From positions 1,514,728 to 1,578,727 of the forward strand of contig NZ_SJPG01000001.1 of assembly GCF_007859715.1 (NCBI RefSeq): a stretch of 64,000 bases of DNA, in the 5' to 3' direction. Under the pieces are notes generated by a model that was not told where the DNA came from, ran no database searches, and was given only the letters and a program-made list of their open reading frames with translations. The DNA is from Rubinisphaera italica (lineage in GTDB: Bacteria > Planctomycetota > Planctomycetia > Planctomycetales > Planctomycetaceae). This document shows, one piece after another, positions 26,303 to 35,430 of the stretch (its first letter is position 1; the number at the start of each line of letters is the position of its first letter). The translations under genes were made by a program, and so were the position numbers.

Positions 26303-28924
26303 ATGTCTACGATTAATCTGCCAAAGTCGCTCGGAATGCAGTCTGAGAAAGTTGCTGATAACAATGGAGTGTCTGTGAGAAAATCACAGGGAAACCATCT
26401 GCACGTCGTTCTGGGGCAGGTTCAGAAAGCCGTGCCTGCCGTTTGGCCACTTAAGGATTATGTGGCTATCAATCCGTTTGCTGAGATTTCCGATCGAAAC
26501 TTCTTGAATGCAAGAAATTACCTGAGATTGTTTTCCGAGACAGAACTGCTGATGCCGCTTGATTATTTTGAAAATCTTTTCAAGCAGGGAAAGTTCCATT
26601 CAGGCGATATTCAAACTGCGATTGAGGAGTTTAAGGGATCAATCTTCAACTCTGCTCCTGAAAATTCACTTGATGAGATTATCCAACTTTTGCACGACAG
26701 GAATTCTGTCAATCCGGAAGCTCCTCAAGTGCATGAGGAGTCCGATCGGCAGATCTATACGATTGCTGAATCCATGGATCGATGCACAGGTTCCGAATGG
26801 AATTCTGTCTTCTGCGAAGAAATTTCAAAATACTGCTCTGCTCATTACGACGACGGTCAGGCAAGTTGGAAAAGTCCATGGAAAAATTTGATGCTTTATC
26901 AGGCCTGGAAATCAGCCGCCTCGATTGATCGGAATATTGAGGTACTTGGGCTTACTGGATTTCGAAAATTCGTTTCTCATCTCCCTGAAGTTCCAGAGGC
27001 GGCTATTCTCGAATTGCTAAAACGAATGAATGTCCCTCAGAAAATGTGGGAACCCGTTCTGCTGTGCTATGCAAACAGCATTCCCGGCTGGAGCTCATGG
27101 ACTCGATTCCAGGTCGACTCCGGCCAGCGGTCAGGAATTGAAAATTCTGATCTGAATGGCTTGCTGGCCATTCGAATGGCTTATGATGTTGCCTTGTCGG
27201 ATCTCTTCGCATTCGAGATCAATTGGACATCCTGGATTCCAGAACATTTGAATTTGAACTCCAATTCTATTGAACCAGCTGCTCTTGAAGTCAACAATGA
27301 GGTGAAGCTTCGTTACACACTTCTTCGAGCAGCAGAATTGGGGTATCAACGTGAACTCCTCGGGCGACTTTCTCCTCAGGCGGAGAGTTCTGAAAGCAGC
27401 GATCAACAGAAGACGGGAGCAGCGGGACAGAAACTGGCACAATTTGTGTTTTGTATTGATGTTCGATCAGAGCGAATCCGACGACATCTTGAGTCTCTTT
27501 CTCCAGAGATTGGAACAGGTGGATTCGCTGGATTCTTTGGAATTCCGCTGGAGTTCGTACCTTTGGGGGAAGCTTCGGGAATCAGTCAGGTGCCCGTACT
27601 TCTGCAACCATCGTTTCAGGTCAAGGAAAGTTTGACTACGCATTCTGATTGTCATACCTGCGAATCCGCAGAGCCGGAAGCGGTTGAACGTAAGCAGTTG
27701 ATTCGAAGTCTGAGAGCCGCAATAAAAACTCTCCAGAGTTCAGCGATTTCCTGTTTTTCGTTTGTCGAGACTTCAGGACTCTATTATGTCCAGTATCTCA
27801 TCGGACGAACATTCGGATGGAAATCAGCTCACGGTAATGCTCGGTATGATGGTGTTTCTTCAGCACAGAGAAAGCAATTGGCACCTGGTTTTGATGGACT
27901 GGAGTGTCAGGGAATCGGTCTGACTGATCAAGCACAAATGGCCAGTAAAATCTTACACGGAATGGGACTGACTGAGTCATTTCCCAGATTCGTTGTGTTG
28001 TGTGGTCACGGTAGTCAAACAGAGAATAATCCACTCAAGGCAGGACTGGATTGTGGAGCATGCGGGGGGCACTCTGGAGAACCGAACGCGCGGTTTGCCG
28101 CCAGACTTTTAAATTCCGAACCAATTCGGTGCGAACTGAAAAAACTCGGAATTGAAATTCCCGTTGAGACCCAATTTCTGGCGGGACTGCACAATACGAC
28201 TACCGATACCATTACATTCATGGACTTGGACGAGCTTCCCGAGTCCCATCAAGCCGAATACGAATCCATCGTGGAGGTTTGTGCTCAGGCGAGCGAGTTA
28301 ACTCGCAGGGAACGATTCAAAGATCTCTCGTGTTCAAATGTATCGCAACTTCTCAGGAAAAGTAATGACTGGTCGGAAGTCCGCCCTGAGTGGGGATTGG
28401 CTGATAATGCCTCTATCGTAATTGCACCGCGAAACCTGATGAGAACGATTGATCTTGAGGGACGAGCATTCCTGCATGAATACGACTTCAATCACGATGC
28501 CAGTGGCGAAATTCTTGAGTCAATCATGACTGCTCCCATGATCGTCGCCCATTGGATCAATATGCAGTATTACGCCTCAACTGTCGATCCGAAACGTTAT
28601 GGAAGTGGGAACAAAACGATTCACAATGTCGTAGGGCGGTTTGGACTACTTTCCGGGAATGGTGGAGACCTGATGACAGGCTTGCCCTGGCAGTCTCTGC
28701 ATGATGGTCATGACTACAGGCATCATCCGCAGCGTTTACTCTCTGTGATTGCTGCCCCGAAAATAATGATCGATAAGGTCATCCAGAAACATGAAAATAT
28801 TTCCAATCTTATAGTCAATGGATGGCTCAATCTGGTTGCGATTGAGGACGGAGAATATTTTCAATATTCGCAGGATCACACTTGGTCAGAAATACCTCAG
28901 TCCTATAAATCTGTTGGGGAATAG
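26303..28924 (+). CDS. dabA: DabA: zinc-dependent inorganic-carbon accumulation protein (DUF2309)
   Basis: 873 residues, DUF2309/UPF0753 family. The four zinc-site/active residues known for DabA can be placed: C384 and D386 in FCIDVRSERIRRHLE, H569 in VVLCGHG and C584 in GLDCGACGGH; the 15-residue spacing between H569 and C584 equals that in the characterised Halothiobacillus protein. DabA acts as a vectorial, carbonic-anhydrase-like enzyme that traps CO2 as bicarbonate in the cytoplasm, driven through the membrane partner DabB encoded immediately upstream. The pair suffices for function in other bacteria (established knowledge). No rubisco or carboxysome genes are in the window, so here it may supply bicarbonate to carboxylases in a heterotroph. 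Confidence 0.92.
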   Translation: MSTINLPKSLGMQSEKVADNNGVSVRKSQGNHLHVVLGQVQKAVPAVWPLKDYVAINPFAEISDRNFLNARNYLRLFSETELLMPLDYFENLFKQGKFHSGDIQTAIEEFKGSIFNSAPENSLDEIIQLLHDRNSVNPEAPQVHEESDRQIYTIAESMDRCTGSEWNSVFCEEISKYCSAHYDDGQASWKSPWKNLMLYQAWKSAASIDRNIEVLGLTGFRKFVSHLPEVPEAAILELLKRMNVPQKMWEPVLLCYANSIPGWSSWTRFQVDSGQRSGIENSDLNGLLAIRMAYDVALSDLFAFEINWTSWIPEHLNLNSNSIEPAALEVNNEVKLRYTLLRAAELGYQRELLGRLSPQAESSESSDQQKTGAAGQKLAQFVFCIDVRSERIRRHLESLSPEIGTGGFAGFFGIPLEFVPLGEASGISQVPVLLQPSFQVKESLTTHSDCHTCESAEPEAVERKQLIRSLRAAIKTLQSSAISCFSFVETSGLYYVQYLIGRTFGWKSAHGNARYDGVSSAQRKQLAPGFDGLECQGIGLTDQAQMASKILHGMGLTESFPRFVVLCGHGSQTENNPLKAGLDCGACGGHSGEPNARFAARLLNSEPIRCELKKLGIEIPVETQFLAGLHNTTTDTITFMDLDELPESHQAEYESIVEVCAQASELTRRERFKDLSCSNVSQLLRKSNDWSEVRPEWGLADNASIVIAPRNLMRTIDLEGRAFLHEYDFNHDASGEILESIMTAPMIVAHWINMQYYASTVDPKRYGSGNKTIHNVVGRFGLLSGNGGDLMTGLPWQSLHDGHDYRHHPQRLLSVIAAPKIMIDKVIQKHENISNLIVNGWLNLVAIEDGEYFQYSQDHTWSEIPQSYKSVGE

Positions 28925-29228
28925 CAGCTGGAAACAGTCCGGCTGAGCAGATCTGAACGGAATTGATGTTATGAAAATTTCTAATCAATACCGAGATTTC
29001 ACAGGCAGACTACGGATTTAAGTCATATCTTTGAGATGTCAGGCAGAGGAATAACGGAATTTGTGTCTCTTCGGTTGAATACATCGTAAATTCCTATGGA
29101 AAGATGCTGATTTAACGATTATTCAATCATCAGGACGTTACGTACCATTCGATAGAAATCGTCCTGTTGTGAGGTCAGATCATTTTCGAGAGTACGCATT
29201 TTTTTGTAAGTTAATGGAGTGAAAGAGC
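28925..29228. other. Intergenic region upstream of the ABC/HlyD/TolC operon
   Basis: About 300 bp. A CAGGACG (29131-29137) / CGTCCTG (29160-29166) inverted repeat with a 22-nt loop lies about 60 bp before the TTG start of the ABC gene and could be an operator or a leader hairpin. No T-run follows it. No gene is seen. Confidence 0.35.
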
Positions 29229-31361
29229 TTGAGTCAAATAGACCGAGAAGAGATCTGCTGGCATATTGAACAGCTCATGATTCATTCCGGATTGATGGTG
29301 GATCGTCCAAAGATCAATCATATCGTGGATGATGCGCTCGCTCAGTATGACGATTCAGAGATGGGCTCCTGGTGGAGACTGATTCTTGAGGTCAGCCGCA
29401 GCCTGTCGTTGAATTGCCGTGTGGTCGATTGTTCAGCAAAGCAGCTCCGAGAATTAGTCACCAACGATTCAAATATTATTCTTTGCGATCCGTCTTCAAA
29501 TCGTCTGATTTCTGTTTTGAATATGGTGAATGGTAAGTATGAAATTCGAGAGAATTCAGCGAAACCCATACGGCGTAATGTTCGGCCTGGAGAACTCATA
29601 AAGAGATTAGGTAGTGAAAATGTAACGAGTCCGATCCGCTGTGTGTTGTACGGTTCTCAATTAACAGCAAGTACGATGGGAGTTTCCAACACTCGTTCCT
29701 CGAAACCTCTGGATAGACTCATTGGGTTGTTAAAACCGGAGTTGAGTGACGTTGGAATCATTGTCGTTTTCGCCATGATTACGGGCTTGCTCGCACTGGC
29801 AACTCCGCTGGCAGTGGAAACGCTTGTCAGTACGGTCGCTTTTGGCAGGTTTCTTCAGCCAGTTGTTATTCTGGCATTGATTCTCTTTGCTTTCCTGTCT
29901 TTTTCAGCAGCTTTGAGGGCGTTACAAACATATGTCGTTGAAATTATTCAGCGACGATTGTTCGCGCGCATTGCAGCGGATCTTGCCTTTCGATTCCCTC
30001 GAGTTGAAATTTCATCGCTGGATGGGAAGTATGGCCGGGAAATGGCCAATCGTTTCTTTGAAATTGTGACAGTACAAAAGGTGACTGCACAACTTCTTCT
30101 GGATGGAATCTCACTGATTCTGGGCACATTGATCGGTATGGCGGTGCTCGCCTTTTATCATCCCTGGCTTTTGGGGTTCGATTTGATTCTGCTCGCTTCA
30201 ATTGCTCTGATTATTTTCGTACTGGGTCGAAAAGCGGTAGAAAGTAGTATTAAGGAATCGAAAACCAAGTATCGGATGGCGGCCTGGTTGCAGTCTTTGT
30301 TGTCAGCAGAAACAACATTTCGGCACTCCAATGCAGCAGAATTCGCGTTGGCTAAAGCCGACCAGATGTCCTATGACTATCTTAAGGCACGCAAAGCTCA
30401 CTTTCGAATTTTGATGCGGCAAATCCTATTCGCACTCGGATTACAAGCTATTGCCAGCACCGTGTTGCTTGGATTAGGAGGATGGCTCGTAATCACCGGG
30501 CAGTTGACATTGGGGCAACTCGTGGCCTCAGAATTGATTGTCACTGTTATCGTCGGCTCATTTGCGAAACTCGGTAAGCACATGGAAAGCTATTATGATT
30601 TGCTTGCTTCTGTGGACAAACTGGGAGCCCTGTTCGACCTGAAAGTAGAACGGCAGGATGGTTTAATCCACTATTCCAGTTCTGGCTCTGTGGAAGTTAA
30701 AGCTGTTAATGTCAGTTCGAAACTGGCTGACAATCATTTCAGTCTCAATAAATTTTCTTTTCATCTCAAATCTGGCGATCGTCTCGTGCTTCGCGCGGAT
30801 GAGTTGAATGGAACCGGCTTGTTGCTCGACCTATTGTTTGGCATGAGGGAACCGACAGAGGGTCATGTTACGATCGATGGAATTGATCCGCGTGATTTTC
30901 GTCCGGACGTCCTGCGAAAACATGTCCAGCTCGTTCGAGATATGGAAATGTTCCTGGGAACGGTTGCCGAGAATCTCCATCTTGGTCGTCCTGAAGTCTC
31001 ACAACATTCAATGCGAGAGGTCTTGGAAAATATCGGTCTGCTGGATGATATTCTCAGATTACCAGACGGATTGGAAACAACTCTTGTTGAAAATGGATAT
31101 CCTTTGAGCCAGGATCAGATCACCAAACTTGTCTTGGCCCGTGCTCTGTTGGGCTCGCCGAGTTTATTGCTGATTGACCGAACTCTTGACACATTTTCTG
31201 ATCAGGATGCTGTAAATATTGCCAAGGAAATTATGGATAAACGTCACCCCTGGACTGTCGTCCTGGTAACGAATCGCAACAGTCTGATGAACTTGGGGAA
31301 TCAGTTCCTGCCAAACTTCGATTCTCCTGCAGACTCTGACCAGGAGCTGATACATGTCTGA
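29229..31361 (+). CDS. ABC exporter-like protein with degenerate (ATPase-dead) nucleotide-binding domain
   Basis: 710 residues from a TTG with an upstream GGAG site. Residues 1-150 resemble a degenerate C39-like domain of type I secretion exporters with no catalytic Cys-His pair. About 165-460 is the six-helix ABC transmembrane domain. The fold of the C-terminal domain (~488-700) follows an NBD, yet every catalytic motif is lost: Walker A reads ADELNGTGL (no lysine), the Q-loop glutamine is arginine (R570), the signature is LSQDQ, Walker B is LLLIDRTLD (catalytic Glu replaced by Arg651), and the H-loop histidine is Asn682. The frame is intact and overlaps the HlyD gene by 8 bp, so this is a maintained protein rather than a pseudogene. 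It may be an ATP-independent scaffold or pair with an active ABC subunit encoded elsewhere. Confidence 0.8.
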   Translation: MSQIDREEICWHIEQLMIHSGLMVDRPKINHIVDDALAQYDDSEMGSWWRLILEVSRSLSLNCRVVDCSAKQLRELVTNDSNIILCDPSSNRLISVLNMVNGKYEIRENSAKPIRRNVRPGELIKRLGSENVTSPIRCVLYGSQLTASTMGVSNTRSSKPLDRLIGLLKPELSDVGIIVVFAMITGLLALATPLAVETLVSTVAFGRFLQPVVILALILFAFLSFSAALRALQTYVVEIIQRRLFARIAADLAFRFPRVEISSLDGKYGREMANRFFEIVTVQKVTAQLLLDGISLILGTLIGMAVLAFYHPWLLGFDLILLASIALIIFVLGRKAVESSIKESKTKYRMAAWLQSLLSAETTFRHSNAAEFALAKADQMSYDYLKARKAHFRILMRQILFALGLQAIASTVLLGLGGWLVITGQLTLGQLVASELIVTVIVGSFAKLGKHMESYYDLLASVDKLGALFDLKVERQDGLIHYSSSGSVEVKAVNVSSKLADNHFSLNKFSFHLKSGDRLVLRADELNGTGLLLDLLFGMREPTEGHVTIDGIDPRDFRPDVLRKHVQLVRDMEMFLGTVAENLHLGRPEVSQHSMREVLENIGLLDDILRLPDGLETTLVENGYPLSQDQITKLVLARALLGSPSLLLIDRTLDTFSDQDAVNIAKEIMDKRHPWTVVLVTNRNSLMNLGNQFLPNFDSPADSDQELIHV

Positions 31362-32838
31362 TTTGAGCCTTAAGAAAACTGAAACTCCTTCGACTTTGAT
31401 GCGAAGTAGCACGTTACTGCTTCCTGTCGCTTACGATGAATCGGTCATGCCTTCTCTACAGTTGGCTAAATCATCCCGTTCTATCCGGCGTATCGCAAAG
31501 CTACTGTTCCTGGCCTTGCTGTTGACAATTGTAGTGGTCGCAATTGCTCCCTGGCAGCAATCGATTTATGGATCCGGCAATGTGATTGCATTTTCACCGG
31601 AAGAGCGACCACAGGTCATCGAATCTCCAATTAAAGGACGAATTGTTTCCTGGGGAGAGGGGATTTATGAAAATGCGGAAGTTAAAAAGGGGGATCTGAT
31701 TGCAGAAATTCAGGATTTGGACGAATCCTATCGGATGCGTCTTGAACAAAAACTGAACAATAGCGAACGAACTGTTGTCGCAGTGGAACAACAACTTGCT
31801 GCCAATAAGCGAGCCCTGGAAGCGGCACTGACCTTAGTGGATTCGTTCTCCTCGCAGGTGGTTGCCTACAAGAAAGTAAAGCAGGAAACCATCGCTGCAC
31901 AAGATGCTTACATGGAAATGGCCAGAAAAAAAGTCGAAGCCGAAAAACAACAACTTCTGGAATATGAAGCGGCGATTCCCCAGTTGAAAGCAGAAGCGCA
32001 ACGTATGGAAATGCTGTACCAGGAAAATAATATTTCCTTGCAAAAAGTTCAGGAAGTTAAAAGAAAGCTTTCTGAAGCCGAGGCAAAAGTCGCCAGGGCA
32101 GAGGCATACGTTTCTTCTGCTGAGTCTGAACTGGAAGGCAAAATTCGGGAACGAATTTCAAAAATTGAGAAAGCTCAAATCGATATTGATTATGCCGAGG
32201 CGACTTTACGAAAAGTTCGAGGAGATATTTCCAAAGCAGAAAGTGATGTCGCAAAAACAGAGCAGGAGTTGAATAAATCGCAAAAAATACTGATTGAATC
32301 TCAAACCGAACTCTCTCGCCAGGAAAGACAAACCTTAATCTCTCCATGTGATGGATACGTCGTTCAAATCAACCCTAATATGGGGACCGCTGTGCTCAAG
32401 GAAGGGGATCCTATCTGTACGATCGTCCCGTTAACTTCAGATAGAGCCGTGCAAATCTGGCTGCAAGGAAATGACGCTCCACTGATTCAGAAGGGACGTC
32501 ATGTACGTCTGCAATTCGAAGGTTGGCCGGCTCTCCAATTTGCGGGATGGCCTTCAGTGGCTGTCGGGACATTTGGTGGCGAAGTGGTTTCGATTGATGC
32601 CACGGATAATAGCAAAGGTCAATTTCGAATCCTTGTCAAACCTGTCGAAAGTGGTCAAGACTGGCCTGGTGATCGCTATTTGAGACAAGGAGTTCGTGCC
32701 AACGGCTGGGTCATTCTTGACAGGGTTCCGCTGTGGTATGAAATTTGGCGACGGCTCAACGGGTTTCCTGTCCTCCCACCGGAAGATGGAAAAAGCTCGG
32801 ATAAAAATAAACCCAAACCTCCCAAGATTCCTAAATAG
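31354..32838 (+). CDS. HlyD-family membrane-fusion protein
   Basis: 494 residues. One transmembrane helix (about residues 47-67, LLFLALLLTIVVVAIAPW) is followed by a lipoyl half (VIESPIKGRIVSWGEGIYENAEV), a long alpha-helical coiled coil (~120-325, rich in Glu/Lys/Gln), the second lipoyl half (LISPCDGYVVQINPNMG) and a beta-barrel region; the C-terminal tail is Lys/Pro-rich. It would bridge the inner-membrane ABC-like protein to an outer-membrane TolC channel. The start overlaps the ABC gene by 8 bp and the TolC-like gene follows after 255 bp, giving the gene order of a type I secretion system. No RTX or other recognisable cargo gene is in the window. Confidence 0.88.
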   Translation: MSDLSLKKTETPSTLMRSSTLLLPVAYDESVMPSLQLAKSSRSIRRIAKLLFLALLLTIVVVAIAPWQQSIYGSGNVIAFSPEERPQVIESPIKGRIVSWGEGIYENAEVKKGDLIAEIQDLDESYRMRLEQKLNNSERTVVAVEQQLAANKRALEAALTLVDSFSSQVVAYKKVKQETIAAQDAYMEMARKKVEAEKQQLLEYEAAIPQLKAEAQRMEMLYQENNISLQKVQEVKRKLSEAEAKVARAEAYVSSAESELEGKIRERISKIEKAQIDIDYAEATLRKVRGDISKAESDVAKTEQELNKSQKILIESQTELSRQERQTLISPCDGYVVQINPNMGTAVLKEGDPICTIVPLTSDRAVQIWLQGNDAPLIQKGRHVRLQFEGWPALQFAGWPSVAVGTFGGEVVSIDATDNSKGQFRILVKPVESGQDWPGDRYLRQGVRANGWVILDRVPLWYEIWRRLNGFPVLPPEDGKSSDKNKPKPPKIPK

Positions 32839-33093
32839 CTTAGGTTTTATTTAAGACTGGGTAAGCTTGTGAACTTTTTACGGTTAGAGGTCTGACTGGC
32901 TTTTTAACGATTGATCCATCGGTTTAATGAGTCATGATGCAGATCATTTCGCTCCGATAATGATGACAGCGTTCATAGAATATTAGAAATTCGAATGTGA
33001 AATCTCTGAAGTGAAGAAGACATATTTACTTCTCGATAGATTTGTTCATTTTCGAGCAACTTCCCTGATTCTTGCTGTGATTGAGAGTTCTGA

Positions 33094-34785
33094 GTGTGCA
33101 GTCGTATCCTGACAATTCTGGCGATGATGCATTTCTTAGGATGCGTTACGGTCAATAAATACGACTCCCAGTCAACTCATGAGTCCTCGAATATCAATAA
33201 ACCTATTAAGGTGGGCGAAGAAAGCTCAGCTGTCCAGGTAGAACCGTCCATCGATAAAGCTGATAGGGAAGTGGCGAAGATCTCCTTAGCCGCGTTTGAG
33301 GAACAGATCGACTTGTCCACGGGAACAGACCGTTCAACGGAAATTCAGTCTGAACTACCTCCTCTGGATGAATCTGCAAATGAACCTGCAAATGAATCTG
33401 CAGAGGAGACGCCTTACCCGACCGAGCTACAGGAACTTGCGATTGAGGAGAATTCCGTTTCGCTCGATTCGGTGATAGGGAGTGTTTATCAGAGTTTTCC
33501 CTTGCTGGAATCGGCTTATGCGGGGCGGAGAATTGCAGAAGGCGATCAAATGTCCGCAGCAGGAGCATATGACTTCAAATTCAAGGCGGCCTCAGAAAAT
33601 AATGCCTTGGGATTTTATCAGAACTACCGACAGAGTTTAGGATTTGCCCAACCTCTCTATGGAGGAGGTGAATTCTTCGCAGGTTACAGGGTCGGCAATG
33701 GCAGCTTTCAACCCTGGTATCTGGAACGACAAACCAATGAAGGGGGGGAGTTTAAAACGGGTGTGAATATTCCATTGGCGAAAGATCGAAATATTGATCA
33801 ACGCCGTGCCGAACTCTGGCGTTCCAATTATTCACGAAAAATGGTGGAACCCGAAATTCATGCTTTGCTGATAGGATTCATTCAGGAAGGCAGTTATGCC
33901 TACTGGGAATGGGTCGCCGCAGGGGAGAAACTCCTGATTGCAGAAGAAGTACTGGTCCTCGCTCAGGAACGCACCGACCGAATTCGTCAGCAGGTGGAGA
34001 ATGGATTCATCGATCCACCGGAGTTGACTGATAACTTAAGACTCGTCTCCGAACGTGAAGCAAAACTTGCAGAGGTATTACAGAAATACCAAAAGGCAGC
34101 GATCAAGCTCTCGCTATATTTGAGAGATTACGAGGGGAGTCCAATTGTTCTTAGTATAAAAGATTTGCAGCGATTTCCATCTCCTGAGGAAAGACTTGAG
34201 ACTTCTGTCGATCTCGACATCCAACTGGCTATCTCGAACCGTCCTGAATTGATTGTCATGGACTTTTTGCGGAAACAACTTCAGCTCGATTTTTCTGCTG
34301 CTCAAAACGAAACCCGTCCTACCATTGATACGCAATGGATTGCTTCTCAGGACATCGGCCAGCCGACCAGTCCCAAAAATGACAAAGGGGAATTCGTACT
34401 GGAAGCTTCTGTGTTCATGGATGTTCCGCTCCAAAGACGCAAAGCCAGAGGAAAGATGTTTGCAATCGAAGGTAAAATGACTCAACTGCAGGCGAAAAGA
34501 AAAATGACAGAGGATAAAATCGCAGTTGAGGTTCAAACGGTTCACACAGCTATGCAGGCAGCATTAAAACGGTATGTCTCGACTAAGCAAGCTGTCGAAT
34601 ATGCAGAAGATCTTGCTCAGCGAGAACGTAGGAATTTCGAACTGGGCTCCTCTGATCTTCTCAAAGTAACACTCAGAGAGCAATATGCCGTTGAAGCCTC
34701 CGAGAAAGTGATCGATGCTCTTCTGGATTTCTATCAAGCTGAAGTTGATTACCGCGCCACTTTGGCCCAGGATCAATTACCCTGA
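33094..34785 (+). CDS. TolC-family outer-membrane lipoprotein
   Basis: 563 residues from GTG at 33094, chosen because it gives a short lipoprotein signal with lipobox HFLGC (Cys17). A Glu/Ser/Asn-rich linker containing a short repeated ESANEPANESAEE-like stretch covers residues ~85-115. The rest resembles outer-membrane efflux proteins, with coiled-coil helices around QERTDRIRQQVENGFIDPPELTDN and a C-terminal repeat (AVEYAEDLAQRERRNFELGSSDLLKVTLREQ). It is the probable channel of the ABC-like/HlyD exporter upstream. The N-terminal lipid anchor and acidic linker are longer than in classical TolC. Downstream, traces of further coding-like sequence continue in other frames (34786-35050). Confidence 0.85.
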   Translation: MCSRILTILAMMHFLGCVTVNKYDSQSTHESSNINKPIKVGEESSAVQVEPSIDKADREVAKISLAAFEEQIDLSTGTDRSTEIQSELPPLDESANEPANESAEETPYPTELQELAIEENSVSLDSVIGSVYQSFPLLESAYAGRRIAEGDQMSAAGAYDFKFKAASENNALGFYQNYRQSLGFAQPLYGGGEFFAGYRVGNGSFQPWYLERQTNEGGEFKTGVNIPLAKDRNIDQRRAELWRSNYSRKMVEPEIHALLIGFIQEGSYAYWEWVAAGEKLLIAEEVLVLAQERTDRIRQQVENGFIDPPELTDNLRLVSEREAKLAEVLQKYQKAAIKLSLYLRDYEGSPIVLSIKDLQRFPSPEERLETSVDLDIQLAISNRPELIVMDFLRKQLQLDFSAAQNETRPTIDTQWIASQDIGQPTSPKNDKGEFVLEASVFMDVPLQRRKARGKMFAIEGKMTQLQAKRKMTEDKIAVEVQTVHTAMQAALKRYVSTKQAVEYAEDLAQRERRNFELGSSDLLKVTLREQYAVEASEKVIDALLDFYQAEVDYRATLAQDQLP

Positions 34786-35430
34786 GGCACCCGCCATTCA
34801 GGACTACGGAAAAGTCTGGCTCCGAAACAAAGGCTATACCGCGTTCCAAATGAAAACCGGAGAAGTTCAACGATTTTAAGAACACTGGTTATCACCAGAT
34901 GAATACCGGAAAATAATCAAGCGCAGGTGGCGGGGGCGCTCTCGAAGAGCTTCCTGGGGATTCCGCTGAAGTGGAACGCCCCGCCCCCGGAGGTCCTGTT
35001 CAAGATGTTACAGGAAATCCGGTTTCCAATTGGAACAGGGTTTAATTGCAGAAAAATAAATTGACAGATATTGTTAATATCTATGGTAATGCGCCTCAGT
35101 ATGTTATTTACGATGTTATTGTTTTTTGCTAATATCTGACAATCAAGTATCTGTTCATTTCGAACCAGTCAAAACGTTATTGCGAACGATCAGAGCATTA
35201 AGAAATGTTTTACTCGAACGTTCCAATGAAGAATTAGGGTGGAACTGGATTTTCAGTGTATCGTAACTTCAGTATGAGTCTCGAATTGCACTGGTGAATC
35301 CAGTGGCATAAAACTCGAAGCTTGAATGCGAACAATCCCCCACTCGAAATTCTCAAAAAACTGACTCACACACTGGCCGAAAAATGAATTTGAAAAAATG
35401 TCGTAATCAAAATGTTATTGAGGCAAGACC
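34786..35430. other. Intergenic region with possible decayed coding remnants and GC-rich inverted repeat
   Basis: About 645 bp. The first ~110 bp read, one base out of frame with the TolC-like gene, as a protein-like stretch (YGKVWLRNKGYTAFQMKTGE) ending in a stop, and a second short similar stretch follows. From 34931 to 34989 is a GC-rich block with CGGGGGCG/CGCCCCCG arms about 43 nt apart, out of keeping with the AT-rich surroundings. The last 350 bp are AT-rich and would hold the nhaR promoter. Whether the first part is a frameshifted tail of the TolC gene or an unrelated remnant cannot be settled here. Confidence 0.35.

Noticed and set aside
29229..31361. Degenerate ABC gene as a pseudogene
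   Set aside because: The 710-codon frame is uninterrupted, membrane domain intact and start/stop are coupled to neighbours, so it is called as a CDS with a changed function.
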